A DNA stretch of 26,945 bases from DUQU01 sp964481475 (GTDB lineage Bacteria > Bacillota_I > Bacilli_A > Acholeplasmatales > UBA5453), in the NCBI GenBank assembly GCA_964481475.1, contig CAYZTG010000012.1:1-26945 (forward strand), written 5' to 3'. The translations under genes and the position numbers were made by a program. Numbering within the stretch: the stretch's first letter is position 1; the number at the start of each line of letters is the position of its first letter. The notes under the pieces are model-generated. The model was not told the DNA's origin and did not search any database. It worked only from the letters and a program-made list of their open reading frames with translations. Below, piece by piece: positions 7,675 through 16,850 of the stretch.

Positions 7675-9125
7675 TGAAATATAATGTTGCAATTGGGGGG
7701 ATTCATATTGAATCCTCAACATTTTCTAGTTATTTGTCAGGCGAAAAAGATTTTACTATTTTAAAGGGTGAAAACTTATTAAGTAATTATTCATGGCTTA
7801 ATCAATTTGAAAAAATAAACTTTATCCCGCTTACTCATGCAAGAGCTTTACCAGGAGGGAAAGTCTCTTTAAGTTTTTTTAATAATTGGCTAACAAATTT
7901 TATTATTGAGTTAGAAAAAGTAAAAGATGAACTTGAGGGAATATTACTTGATCTTCACGGGGCGATGTTTGTTGAAGGGATTTTTGATGCTGAAGGTTAT
8001 TTAATAGAAAAGATAAGAAAAATTGTCGGCAGTAAAGTCTTAATATCTGTTACAAGCGATTTACATGGTAATATTTCTAATTTATTATTTGAGAATGTTG
8101 ATTTGATAACATGTTATAAAACAGCACCTCATATAGATGTCTTAGAAACGAAAAAAAGGGCATTAGTGAATCTTTTATATTTATTAGAAGAGGGGAAAGA
8201 AAAGTTAATAAAGGTAAAAATAGACTTACCTATTTTATTGCCAGGTGAAAAAACATCAACGGAAGTTGAACCAGGGAAAAGTCTTTATCAAAGTTTGTCT
8301 TATGTAACGAATAATAAAACAATTTTAGACGCTTCTGTTTGGATGGGATTTCCTTGGGCAGATGAATTAAGAAGCGGTGCAACTGTAATTATCACGGGAT
8401 TAGAAGAGAAAATTGTTAGAGAAGAAGCCTTAAAAATAGCTAATTATTTTTGGGGTTTGAAAGCTGATTTTAAATTTATGGGACCTGTTAGTAGTGTTAC
8501 AAAAGCTTTAGATACGGCACTTTCATCAAATGATAAACCGTTTTTTATTTCTGATACAGGAGATAATCCTGGAGCTGGTGGTCTTGGTGACTTAGTAATT
8601 GTTTTAAGAAAACTAATGGAAATGAATGAAGTGAGAAAAATAAAAAAGAAAGTTTTGTTTGCTTCTTTTAATGATTTTGAAACTGTTAAAGTTCTAAAGG
8701 AAAGTAAGTCAAAAAGAGTAAAAATTCATTTAGGTTCTAAAACTGATCAAAGTTATGGACCTCCATTACTTATTGAAGTCGAGATTATTAAGCAGTTTAA
8801 ACTTATAAGAGCGGGAGAAGGCTTTTTAGTTAGAGTAGACAATATTTATCTTATTATTACTGAAAATAGGTTTCAATATGGTAAGTTAGAATTTTTTGAA
8901 GAGTCAGGAATCGAAAAATTAGTAGAATTTGATGTAATTGTAGTAAAGATGGGTTATTTAGAACCAGATTTAAGTAGACTTCAAAGGGGCTGGGTGATGG
9001 CTTTATCTGAGGGGGCTGTAAACCAAGATTTACTTAGTTTGGATTACCAAAAAATTAAAAGGCCAATGTATCCTTTTGATGAAGACTTTAACGTTATTTT
9101 TAAGCCATTAATTATCAAAAAATGA
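7674..9125 (+). CDS. M81 family (MlrC-like) metallopeptidase
   Basis: A 483-residue cytoplasmic protein of the MlrC/M81 family, named after the enzyme that cleaves linearised microcystin in Sphingomonads. Visible marks are GGIHIESSTFS at residues 8-18, LDLHGAMF at 92-99, SDLHGN at 128-133 and APHIDVLETKKRA at 151-163 for the N-terminal metal-binding domain, then DTGDNPGAGGLGD near residue 290 for the C-terminal domain. The His residues 11, 95, 131 and 153 and the Asp residues 93, 129 and 155 are candidate zinc ligands. Length matches the family. It is coupled to the M48 gene by TAATG. The physiological peptide or amide substrate is unknown; neighbours suggest peptide breakdown. Confidence 0.87.
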   Translation: MKYNVAIGGIHIESSTFSSYLSGEKDFTILKGENLLSNYSWLNQFEKINFIPLTHARALPGGKVSLSFFNNWLTNFIIELEKVKDELEGILLDLHGAMFVEGIFDAEGYLIEKIRKIVGSKVLISVTSDLHGNISNLLFENVDLITCYKTAPHIDVLETKKRALVNLLYLLEEGKEKLIKVKIDLPILLPGEKTSTEVEPGKSLYQSLSYVTNNKTILDASVWMGFPWADELRSGATVIITGLEEKIVREEALKIANYFWGLKADFKFMGPVSSVTKALDTALSSNDKPFFISDTGDNPGAGGLGDLVIVLRKLMEMNEVRKIKKKVLFASFNDFETVKVLKESKSKRVKIHLGSKTDQSYGPPLLIEVEIIKQFKLIRAGEGFLVRVDNIYLIITENRFQYGKLEFFEESGIEKLVEFDVIVVKMGYLEPDLSRLQRGWVMALSEGAVNQDLLSLDYQKIKRPMYPFDEDFNVIFKPLIIKK

Positions 9126-9265
9126 GATGTTTTTACATTTACTTAAAATAATTTGCTTAAGATTAATAGTTTTTTAATAAGAATACTTAAAAAGTGATGA
9201 AATCTCCTTAAAAACACGTTATACTAGATATAGAATATAATTATATATAATAAGGGATGATAATT

Positions 9266-10435
9266 ATGCAGTTCAAAAATTTAAAAAGAAAAGAGACTTG
9301 TTGTTATAAGTATGATTCAATTGATAAAAAGCAATTGCCTTTTTGGATAGCTGATAGTGATTATGCTTCACCAAAAGCAATCAAGAATGCCTTAATTAAA
9401 AGAAGTAATCATGGTGCCTATGGTTATAGTTGTCCAGGGAAGAAATATCAAAAAATTATTAAGGACTATATTGCTAGACATTATCAGTATGAAGTAAGTG
9501 AAAATAATATTGTTACTACGAATGGTGTCGTAGGAGCACTTTTTAATGCCATTAAATTATTAGATAGTTATTCAGAGAGTATTGTTATTCAAACTCCAGT
9601 CTATCATCAATTTTATGATTTGATTAAAAAAAGCGGTAAAAAATTAGTAGAAAATAAATTATTAAATGACAATGGCTATTTTAGAATCAACTTTTTAGAA
9701 TTAGAAGATATTTTTAAAAAAACTAAAATTATGATTTTGTGTAATCCTCATAATCCGGTGGGGAGGTCTTACTCTTATGAAGAACTTGAAAAATTAGTCT
9801 TACTAGCGAAGAAATATCATGTATTTTTACTTTCTGATGAAATACATTGCGATATTTTGCTTTATGATAATAAATTTGTCTCTCTAAACCAGTTTTATAG
9901 TTTATATCAAAATATTATGGTTTTCTTTGCACCGTCAAAGGCGTTTAATGTAGCAGGTCTTAAAATAAGTAATATGGTGACGTTGAATGATAGTTTAGCA
10001 GTAAGCTATCGCAAATTGTTGGAAGATAATTATTACTCTACACCAAATCTCTTTGCTCTAACGGCAATTAAAGCTGCTTATACGGAAGGTGATCGTTATT
10101 TAGTTCAACAAAGTAAATTTCTAACTAGTAATTATGAATATTTACTTAAATATTTTAATAAAAAGCATGATAAAGTAATAGTAACGAAAATGGAAGCGAC
10201 TTATTTAGCTTGGATTGATCTTTCCTACTTAAATAAAAATTGTGAGGAAATATATGAAGGTCTTCAAAGTGTGGGAGTTTTAATTTCGCCTGGGAAGAAG
10301 TACGGAGAATTGTGTGAAGGTTTTATTAGGTTTAATTTTGCTTGCGATAAAAAAATGCTTAAAAAAGGGTTATTAAGAATATCAAAATATTTAAAGATTG
10401 TGGAGAGGGAGAATAAAAAAAATGAAAATAGATAA
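9266..10435 (+). CDS. MalY/PatB-type PLP-dependent C-S lyase (aminotransferase class I fold)
   Basis: A PLP enzyme of 389 residues, probably a cystathionine beta-lyase that splits C-S bonds of cystathionine or cysteine. Family marks are LPFWIADSDYASP near the start, HGAYGYS, the NPHNPVGRSYS loop near residue 162, SDEIHCD, and the Schiff-base Lys225 in APSKAFNVAGLK; the Arg near residue 366 in FIRFNFAC should bind the carboxylate. ATG 9266 is chosen because the AAGGGA site (9252-9256) would sit directly against the alternative ATG at 9257. A weak -10 (TATACT, 9220-9225) lies upstream. Its end overlaps the M42 gene by 14 bases. Role in sulfur amino-acid use is inferred from family. Confidence 0.87.
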   Translation: MQFKNLKRKETCCYKYDSIDKKQLPFWIADSDYASPKAIKNALIKRSNHGAYGYSCPGKKYQKIIKDYIARHYQYEVSENNIVTTNGVVGALFNAIKLLDSYSESIVIQTPVYHQFYDLIKKSGKKLVENKLLNDNGYFRINFLELEDIFKKTKIMILCNPHNPVGRSYSYEELEKLVLLAKKYHVFLLSDEIHCDILLYDNKFVSLNQFYSLYQNIMVFFAPSKAFNVAGLKISNMVTLNDSLAVSYRKLLEDNYYSTPNLFALTAIKAAYTEGDRYLVQQSKFLTSNYEYLLKYFNKKHDKVIVTKMEATYLAWIDLSYLNKNCEEIYEGLQSVGVLISPGKKYGELCEGFIRFNFACDKKMLKKGLLRISKYLKIVERENKKNENR

Positions 10436-11477
10436 CATTTATCAAACGTTAATGGAGAGTTTTGGAATTTCTAGTCGGGAAGAAAATATTAAAAAAATAG
10501 TCATAGAGTTCATAAACCAATATCCTAATTATGAAATTATAAAAGATAATTTAGGGAGTGTTTTTGCCTATAAAAAAAGTAAAACCAAAGATGCAAAAAC
10601 TGTTATGATAGCTGGTCATATGGACGAAGTTGGTTTAATGGTTGCAGATATTAGAAGTAATGGAGCAATTAAAGTAATGCCAATTGGTGGTTTAGTTCCT
10701 GAAGTCTTTTTATCTCAAGTATTATATATCGAAACAAAAACCAGCCAAATACCTGGTGTAATTGGTGCTATCCCCCCACATATATCTAAAAACCAAAAAA
10801 TAAGTTTTGAAGATTTAGTTTTAGATACCGGTTTAGCAAGTAAAGAAGAAGTTATCAATGCTGGCATCGAAATTGGGCAAATGATTTTACCGAAAACTCC
10901 CTTTATTTATACTGAAGGTGGTAAGAGAGTAATCGCAAAAGCGGTAGATAATCGATGGGGAGTGGGAATGGCTCTTGAATTAATTAGAGATTTTCATGAT
11001 CTTGAATTAGAATACAATATTGCCATTGGAGCAACAGTTCAAGAAGAGGTTGGTTTAAGAGGAGCAGGGACGTCAACTTATAAAATCAATCCTGACATGT
11101 TTATCGCTCTAGATGCTAGTCCCTTAAACGATATTAATGATCCAAATGCTTCTGGAAAAATGGATGAAGGTTTTTTAATTAGATTATATGATCCGTCAAA
11201 TATAATGAAGCCATCCCTATTTGAATATTTTAAAGAAATAGCAGTGCAAAATGAAATAAAGCATCAAATTTATTTTTCAAAAGGTGGCACAGATGCTGCG
11301 AGAGCATTAATTACTAAGACAGGTGTCGTATCAACAACTATTGGACTACCTGCACGATATATTCATTCCACTGCAGCGATGTTTTCTACAATTGATCATT
11401 TTAGTGCTCACCAAATGTTACGTGTTTTACTAAAAAATTTAACAAATAAAAAAATTACTTATTTAAAAGAAAACTAG
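10422..11477 (+). CDS. M42 family aminopeptidase (glutamyl aminopeptidase/endoglucanase M type)
   Basis: A 351-residue metal-dependent aminopeptidase acting on peptides in the cytoplasm, usually as large dodecamers in this family. Metal-site residues can be placed: His66 in AGHMDEVG, Asp176 in KAVDNRWG, Glu208/Glu209 in VQEEVGLRGA, Asp231 in ALDASP and His315 in RYIHST. The SKGGTDAA block at 286-293 is also typical. ATG 10422 is chosen over a longer frame from 10398 because a GAGAGGGAG ribosome site lies at 10403-10411 and family members start this close to the first helix. It overlaps the MalY gene by 14 bases and precedes the aldo/keto reductase by 9 bases. Confidence 0.9.
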   Translation: MKIDNIYQTLMESFGISSREENIKKIVIEFINQYPNYEIIKDNLGSVFAYKKSKTKDAKTVMIAGHMDEVGLMVADIRSNGAIKVMPIGGLVPEVFLSQVLYIETKTSQIPGVIGAIPPHISKNQKISFEDLVLDTGLASKEEVINAGIEIGQMILPKTPFIYTEGGKRVIAKAVDNRWGVGMALELIRDFHDLELEYNIAIGATVQEEVGLRGAGTSTYKINPDMFIALDASPLNDINDPNASGKMDEGFLIRLYDPSNIMKPSLFEYFKEIAVQNEIKHQIYFSKGGTDAARALITKTGVVSTTIGLPARYIHSTAAMFSTIDHFSAHQMLRVLLKNLTNKKITYLKEN

Positions 11478-11486
11478 GAGGAAATT

Positions 11487-12317
11487 ATGAAACTAAACAA
11501 CGGAGTTATTATGCCTAACTTAGGATTAGGAACATTTTTAATGACTAATGAAGAAGCTTTAGAAATTATCCCTAAGGCATTAGCAGTTGGTTATCGCCAT
11601 ATTGATACTGCTCAAATGTATGGGAATGAAGAAGCAATTGGTAAAGCTTTGAAAACCGTAGATTTAAAAAGAGAAGAATATTTTATCACAACAAAGTTAA
11701 TGCCCAAATATTTAGGTTATGAGGGAGCAATTAGAGAAATTAATAACTCCTTAGAAAAACTAGACCTTGATTATATTGATTTAATATTGATTCATTGGCC
11801 TAGTCAAGATTATGCTGTAAATAGTGAGACTTGGAGAGCTTTTGAAGAATTATATGAAGCTAAAAAGGTGAGAGCTATTGGTGTTTCAAATTTTAATATT
11901 CATCACATGGATGCTTTACTTAAAACGGCTAAAATTAAACCTATGGTAAATCAAATTGAAATGCATCCAGGTTTGCAACAAGCAACACAACTTAAATATT
12001 TAACTAGCCATAATATTAAAATGATATCTTATGGTCCATTTATGCGTGGAGAAGTTTTTAATAAAGAAGGAAGATATTATCAAGTTTTTAAAGAGATTGC
12101 TGATAAGTATCAAAAAACAGTTGCTCAAATTATTATTGCCTGGGGCTTACAAAGAGGGATTTTTATGATCCCAAAAACAAAAACAGTTTCTCGTTTAGAA
12201 GAAAACTTCTTGGGTGATCAAATCATATTAACTGATGATGAAATGACTAAAATTGCTTTGTTAAATAGAGGTAAAAAGGTTTATACTGATCCAGATAATT
12301 TTACATTTTATGATTAA
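11487..12317 (+). CDS. Aldo/keto reductase
   Basis: A 276-residue NADPH-dependent carbonyl reductase with a TIM-barrel fold. The catalytic set is visible: Asp40 and Tyr45 in HIDTAQMYGNE, Lys70 in ITTKL and His103 in LIHWPSQ. GVSNFN and the C-terminal MIPKTKTVSRLEENF (2'-phosphate binding of NADPH) are typical of the 2,5-diketo-gluconate reductase-like branch common in Firmicutes. Substrate is probably broad: small aldehydes such as methylglyoxal. A strong AGGAGGAAA ribosome site sits between it and the M42 gene, so it is the last gene of the run. There is no clear terminator behind it. Confidence 0.92.
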   Translation: MKLNNGVIMPNLGLGTFLMTNEEALEIIPKALAVGYRHIDTAQMYGNEEAIGKALKTVDLKREEYFITTKLMPKYLGYEGAIREINNSLEKLDLDYIDLILIHWPSQDYAVNSETWRAFEELYEAKKVRAIGVSNFNIHHMDALLKTAKIKPMVNQIEMHPGLQQATQLKYLTSHNIKMISYGPFMRGEVFNKEGRYYQVFKEIADKYQKTVAQIIIAWGLQRGIFMIPKTKTVSRLEENFLGDQIILTDDEMTKIALLNRGKKVYTDPDNFTFYD

Positions 12318-12395
12318 TAAAGTATAAAGAATATTTAAAAAATTGTATAATAGAAGTACTTAAGGGACCCTAAGTGGCCTAAAAAGGAGATTTTT

Positions 12396-13148
12396 ATGAA
12401 AAAAACATTTGATTTAGTCTTATTTTCTACATTTGCAAGTATTATTTTATTTTTAGCGTTAATACCTAATATTGGCTATATTACAATTATTCCAGGTATT
12501 GCCTCTGTAACTATTATTCATATTCCGGTTTTAATTGGAATAATGTTTTTACCCTTTTATTATAGTCTTGGTTTAGGGGTTGTTTTTGGTTTATCATCAT
12601 TTATAGCTTCTTTTATTTATGCTCAAAGCTTATTTGATTATGCTTTCCAAAATCCAATAATTTCTTTTTTTCCAAGAATAATCTTTGCTTTAGTAGCATT
12701 TTTCATTGTGAAAGGGTTAATGAAGTTAAAGGAAGTTAAAAATGGTTTAATTATAAATTTTATGATTGTCTTTTTATCAACAAGTATCTTTATTGCTTTT
12801 GGTTGTTACTCTTTAATTAAGATTACTAATTGGTCTAGTTTTGTCATTTATATTTTGGGATTTACTTTAATTGTGGCCTTATCATTTTTGTTTTTTAAAT
12901 ATATTAATAAAAAAGATTCCAAGATTGCCTATGTTCCAACGGCTTTTATTGTAGCTACATTTATACATACAATTTTAGTATTAGTTTTTGTTGCTCTTAT
13001 TAGAGTAGAAGCATATGAAGGAGCGAACGTTTTAGAGATGATCTTAATTGTTTTAGGTACTAATGGAATAATTGAAGCCTTAATTGCTTTATTAATTGGT
13101 ACACCTATTGTAGTTTCCTTACATCATTTAATGGAGGAAAGAAGATGA
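12396..13148 (+). CDS. ECF transporter S component, probably pantothenate (PanT-like)
   Basis: A 250-residue integral membrane protein with about six hydrophobic segments. The N-terminal region with IPGIASVTIIHIPVLIG, then the GLGVVFGLSSFIASF and FFPRI blocks, has the pattern of ECF substrate-capture proteins. Its stop overlaps the coaX start in ATGA, so import of pantothenate is the likely role; that substrate is inferred from the neighbour, not from a residue. The energising EcfA/EcfT proteins must be encoded elsewhere. The ribosome site is AAAAGGAGA. A TATAAT at 12346-12351 lies about 45 bases upstream with no good -35, so a promoter here is possible. Confidence 0.78.
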   Translation: MKKTFDLVLFSTFASIILFLALIPNIGYITIIPGIASVTIIHIPVLIGIMFLPFYYSLGLGVVFGLSSFIASFIYAQSLFDYAFQNPIISFFPRIIFALVAFFIVKGLMKLKEVKNGLIINFMIVFLSTSIFIAFGCYSLIKITNWSSFVIYILGFTLIVALSFLFFKYINKKDSKIAYVPTAFIVATFIHTILVLVFVALIRVEAYEGANVLEMILIVLGTNGIIEALIALLIGTPIVVSLHHLMEERR

Positions 13149-13876
13149 CTCTACTTTTTGATATTGGTAACACATCAATTAAGATGGCAATTGTTGAAAA
13201 CGATGAAATTATAAAAAGGTATGTTTTTTCAACACCATTATTAGTTAAAAGCGATGATTTTTATTTAAGAATATTACCACTTGTAAAAGATCTTAGATTT
13301 AAAAGAGTAGCAATTGCTAGTGTTGTTCCTAGTAAAACAGAAGAACTTAGAAAAATGGTTAAGGATCACTTTTCAATTGAAGCTTTTGTAATTAAACCTG
13401 GAATAAAAACTGGAGTTAAAATAATTGCAGACAATCCTCTTGAAGTTGGTGCCGACATTATTTGTGCAAGTGCTCGTTATCCTAGTGCTTTAATTATTGA
13501 TTTAGGAACGGCAATCAAATATTTGTTTATTGATAATAATTCTTTACTCGGTGTTGTAATAGGACCTGGCTTAGAAACAAGCTTAAAAGCGCTAACTGAT
13601 AATACAGCTTTATTACCACATATTGAGATAAAAGTACCAAAAACAATATTAGGGAAAAACACTATTCATTGTATGCAATCGGGTATTACTTATGGGATGG
13701 TTAGTCAAATTGAAGGAATGATTCATAAAATTGAAAAAGAAACTCGCAAAAAAGTCCCTGTTTATATTACCGGTGGCTATGCAGAAAAGATTTACCCCTT
13801 AATTGAAAGAGAAGTTACATATGTTCCTAATTTAGTTTTAGAGGGATTGCTTATAATATTAAATAAAAATATTTGA
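13145..13876 (+). CDS. coaX: Type III pantothenate kinase
   Basis: A 243-residue ASKHA-fold kinase that phosphorylates pantothenate, the first step to coenzyme A. It has the phosphate loop DIGNTSIKMA at residues 6-15, the GADII block near residue 102 that carries the pantothenate-site Asp, the second phosphate motif DLGTAIKY near 119, and GVVIGPGLETSLKAL near 138. The usual ..GT(A/S)xT. is changed to GTAIK, a mild divergence. Type III kinases need a monovalent cation and are not feedback-inhibited by CoA. The gene is coupled to the PanT-like S component and followed 12 bases later by the phosphoglucomutase with its own ribosome site. Confidence 0.9.
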   Translation: MTLLFDIGNTSIKMAIVENDEIIKRYVFSTPLLVKSDDFYLRILPLVKDLRFKRVAIASVVPSKTEELRKMVKDHFSIEAFVIKPGIKTGVKIIADNPLEVGADIICASARYPSALIIDLGTAIKYLFIDNNSLLGVVIGPGLETSLKALTDNTALLPHIEIKVPKTILGKNTIHCMQSGITYGMVSQIEGMIHKIEKETRKKVPVYITGGYAEKIYPLIEREVTYVPNLVLEGLLIILNKNI

Positions 13877-13888
13877 ACGGAGGTCTTT

Positions 13889-15550
13889 ATGGGTTATCAA
13901 GAAAATGCAAAAGAATGGTTAGATTTCAAAGGTTTGGATGAAGACTTAAAAAAAGAACTATTAAGTTTAACTGAAGAAGAACTTAAGGAGGTTTTTTATA
14001 AAGATTTGGAGTTTGGAACTGCTGGAATCAGAGGAATAATGGGTGTAGGAACAAACCGCTTAAACATTTATATAGTTAAAAAGGTAGCTTTGGGGTTTGC
14101 CAACTATTTAAAAAAGACTTTAAATAAGTCTAATATTAGTGTTGCCATTTCTTATGATAACCGAATAAATTCTAAATTATTTGCTTATACTCAAGCTAAA
14201 GTATTAGCCAAACAAGGAATTAAAACACACCTTACTAAAGAGTTAAGACCAACTCCGTATTTATCTTATTTAATTAGAACTTTTAATTGTGATGGTGGCT
14301 TAATGGTTACAGCTTCTCATAATCCAAAAGAATATAACGGAATTAAAGCTTATGATCAAGATGGTGGTCAACTAATTCCTCAGTTAACTGATATTTTAGT
14401 TAATGAAGTAAATAAAATTGAAAATTACTTTGAAATTGAAGAAGCCAACAATGAATTAATTAATCTAATTGATGAGTCATTTGATGAAAGCTATTTAAAT
14501 GAAGTTTTTAATGTTCAATTAAACAAAACACAAAAAAAACCTTATAAGTTTGTTTACTCCCCCTTACATGGGACAGGCGGAACACTAATTAATAAAATCA
14601 TTAAAGAAACCGGATATTTAATTTATCCCGAAGAAAAGCAAATGGTTTTTGATGGGAATTTTTCTGACACAAAGAGTTCTAACCCTGAAGATAAGGAAGC
14701 GTTTGAACTCGCACTTAAAAAAGCATTAGCAATTGATGCGGAAGCTATTTTAGTAACTGATCCAGATGCTGATAGATTAGCAATTGCCATTAAACATGAA
14801 GGTGAATATGTATACTTAAATGGTAATCAAACCATTAGTATTCAACTTTATTACTTATTAAGCCAGAAACAAAACCAAAATATTTTAAAAGATGGTCTTG
14901 TTATTTATTCTAATGTTACTTCACCAATTATTAAAACAATTGCAAACTCTTTTAAGATAGAAGCATTAGAGGTTTTAACCGGCTTTAAGTTCATTGCAGA
15001 TGCAATTAGAAATAGTGAAAAGCCATTCTTATTTGGCGCAGAAGAGTCATATGGTTCACTAATTTTGCCTTTTGTAAGAGATAAAGATGCTATCCAAGCT
15101 GTCCTTAACTTAGTTGAAATGGTGACCTATTATAAAAACAACAATCAAACGCTCTATGATGTTTTACTAGAGATTTATCAAAAATACGGGTTTTATGGTG
15201 AAAAAACATTGTCATTTACTTTTAGTGGTCAAGAAGGCGCCAATAAAATAAAAGCAATTATGGATCATTACCGTAATAACGGTCCCAAATATATTGTTGA
15301 TAAGCCCCTGAGAGTAACTGATTTATTAAAACAAACAGTTAAAGAAGGAACCACAGTAAAAAAAATCGGACAACCTCTTGCTGATGTAGTAAAATATCAA
15401 TATAAAGACTATGAAATTACTTTTAGACCTAGTGGAACAGAACCCAAACTTAAAGTTTATATTTATGTAAAAGGGAATAGTTTAGAAAAAGCAAACAATC
15501 AATTAACAATGATAGTTAATTTAATTAGTAAAGAAATCGAGGAAATATAA
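13889..15550 (+). CDS. Phosphoglucomutase / phosphomannomutase
   Basis: A 553-residue alpha-D-phosphohexomutase that interconverts glucose-6-P and glucose-1-P (or the mannose equivalents). The four domain loops are all visible: TASHNP with phospho-Ser143, the metal loop DPDADR at residues 291-296, the sugar-binding GAEESYGS near 388, and the phosphate-binding RPSGTEPK near 513. Length and the GTAGIRGIMGVG start resemble the PgcA (YhxB) group. The ribosome site is ACGGAGG. Its glucose-1-P is the substrate of GalU at 22541-23407, so the two enzymes give UDP-glucose. The next gene starts on the very next base. Confidence 0.92.
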   Translation: MGYQENAKEWLDFKGLDEDLKKELLSLTEEELKEVFYKDLEFGTAGIRGIMGVGTNRLNIYIVKKVALGFANYLKKTLNKSNISVAISYDNRINSKLFAYTQAKVLAKQGIKTHLTKELRPTPYLSYLIRTFNCDGGLMVTASHNPKEYNGIKAYDQDGGQLIPQLTDILVNEVNKIENYFEIEEANNELINLIDESFDESYLNEVFNVQLNKTQKKPYKFVYSPLHGTGGTLINKIIKETGYLIYPEEKQMVFDGNFSDTKSSNPEDKEAFELALKKALAIDAEAILVTDPDADRLAIAIKHEGEYVYLNGNQTISIQLYYLLSQKQNQNILKDGLVIYSNVTSPIIKTIANSFKIEALEVLTGFKFIADAIRNSEKPFLFGAEESYGSLILPFVRDKDAIQAVLNLVEMVTYYKNNNQTLYDVLLEIYQKYGFYGEKTLSFTFSGQEGANKIKAIMDHYRNNGPKYIVDKPLRVTDLLKQTVKEGTTVKKIGQPLADVVKYQYKDYEITFRPSGTEPKLKVYIYVKGNSLEKANNQLTMIVNLISKEIEEI

Positions 15551-16789
15551 ATGAAATTAAGAAGAAGTAGATTAATTGAAAAATTAGAAGAACAAAGCAT
15601 TAGTATTTTTTATTCAGGAAAAGCACCAAAACAATCACTTGATCAGTTTTATCCTTTTTATGTTAATAATAACTTTTATTATTTAACAAATATTAATCAG
15701 GAAAATGCTTATTTAATGATTATTAAAGGAAATGGCAGAAATGAAAGTATTTTATTTATTGAGCCTTTTGATGAACTGAAAGCTCTTTGGGTAGGTTCAG
15801 GCTTAACTTTTGCTGAAGCTAAAAATATTTCTTCAGTTGATAAAGTTCTTTCAATTGATAGTTTTAAAAATGTTATAGCAAGTTACTTAAGTTTATCAAG
15901 AAGTGCAACATTTGGTTTTATTGAACATGTTTATTTTGATTTTTCTAATAGCATATTGGAAGAAAAAGACCAAATTCATCACTTATCAAAAGATTTCCAA
16001 AACCACTATCCTTATTTAAAACAACTCAACTCACATCCCTTTTTAAGTGAACTAAGAATGTTTAAAGATAACGAGGAGATAGCAAAAATTTCCAAAGCAA
16101 TTGACGTTACTAAAGAAGGAATAGAGTTAATGATGAAACATGCTAATCCTAGCCAAAAGGAGCATGAATTAGAAGCTTTTTTCCATTTTACATTATATAA
16201 ACATGGCTTAAGACCATCATTTAAGACAATCGCAGCTAGTGGAGTTAACGCAACCATTCTTCACTATGAAAATAATAACGACACAATTAATAATGATGAA
16301 CTAATCTTATTTGATTTAGGAGTCTCTTATCAAGGTTACGCTTCTGATATCTCTAGAACTTTTCCAGTAAATGGTAAGTTTAGCGAAAGACAAAAAGAGT
16401 ATTACCAAATTGTTTTAGATACTAATAAAAAGGTAATCGAATATTTAAAGCCTGGTGTGACAAATGAAGAGTTAAACATTTATGCTAAGAAATTGCTTGC
16501 TGAAGGACTTATTAAATTAGGTAAAATAAAAACAGCTGAAGAATTGAGTAAATACTATTATCACTCAATTGGTCATTTCCTTGGCTTAGATGTTCATGAT
16601 GTTGGCCATTATACAAAACCTTTTGCAGCAGGGCAAATCTTTACTGTTGAGCCTGGCTTATATATCAAAGATGAAGGTATAGGTATTAGAATTGAAGATG
16701 ATATTTTAATTACTAAAGATGGTAATATTAACTTATCAAAAGCAATTATTAAAGAAATAAAAGAGATTGAAGAGTTTATGAAAAAATAA
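15551..16789 (+). CDS. Xaa-Pro aminopeptidase (M24B, aminopeptidase P)
   Basis: A 412-residue cytoplasmic enzyme that removes the residue before a proline. Residues about 1-170 form the creatinase-type N-terminal domain; the pita-bread catalytic domain follows. All five metal ligands are present: Asp255 in FDLGVS, Asp266 in YASDISRTF, His342 in IGHFLGLD, Glu367 in VEPGLY and Glu382 in RIEDDIL. The HDVGHY block near residue 352 is also typical of aminopeptidase P. The ATG follows directly after the phosphoglucomutase stop, with a GAGG site inside that gene's end. It is the fifth peptidase in the window, in keeping with peptide-based nutrition. Confidence 0.92.
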   Translation: MKLRRSRLIEKLEEQSISIFYSGKAPKQSLDQFYPFYVNNNFYYLTNINQENAYLMIIKGNGRNESILFIEPFDELKALWVGSGLTFAEAKNISSVDKVLSIDSFKNVIASYLSLSRSATFGFIEHVYFDFSNSILEEKDQIHHLSKDFQNHYPYLKQLNSHPFLSELRMFKDNEEIAKISKAIDVTKEGIELMMKHANPSQKEHELEAFFHFTLYKHGLRPSFKTIAASGVNATILHYENNNDTINNDELILFDLGVSYQGYASDISRTFPVNGKFSERQKEYYQIVLDTNKKVIEYLKPGVTNEELNIYAKKLLAEGLIKLGKIKTAEELSKYYYHSIGHFLGLDVHDVGHYTKPFAAGQIFTVEPGLYIKDEGIGIRIEDDILITKDGNINLSKAIIKEIKEIEEFMKK

Positions 16790-16850
16790 ATTTAAGAAAT
16801 AAAAAAGTAAAATAAAAACCAAATCATATTATTAAAATAGAGGTGATAAT

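Noticed and set aside
10398..10421. Earlier start for the M42 aminopeptidase.
   Set aside because: It would include the ribosome site in the coding region and add eight residues not seen in the family.
12360..12377. Palindrome-like AGGGACCCT before the PanT-like gene as an operator or riboswitch.
   Set aside because: The loop is one base and there is no further structure around it.
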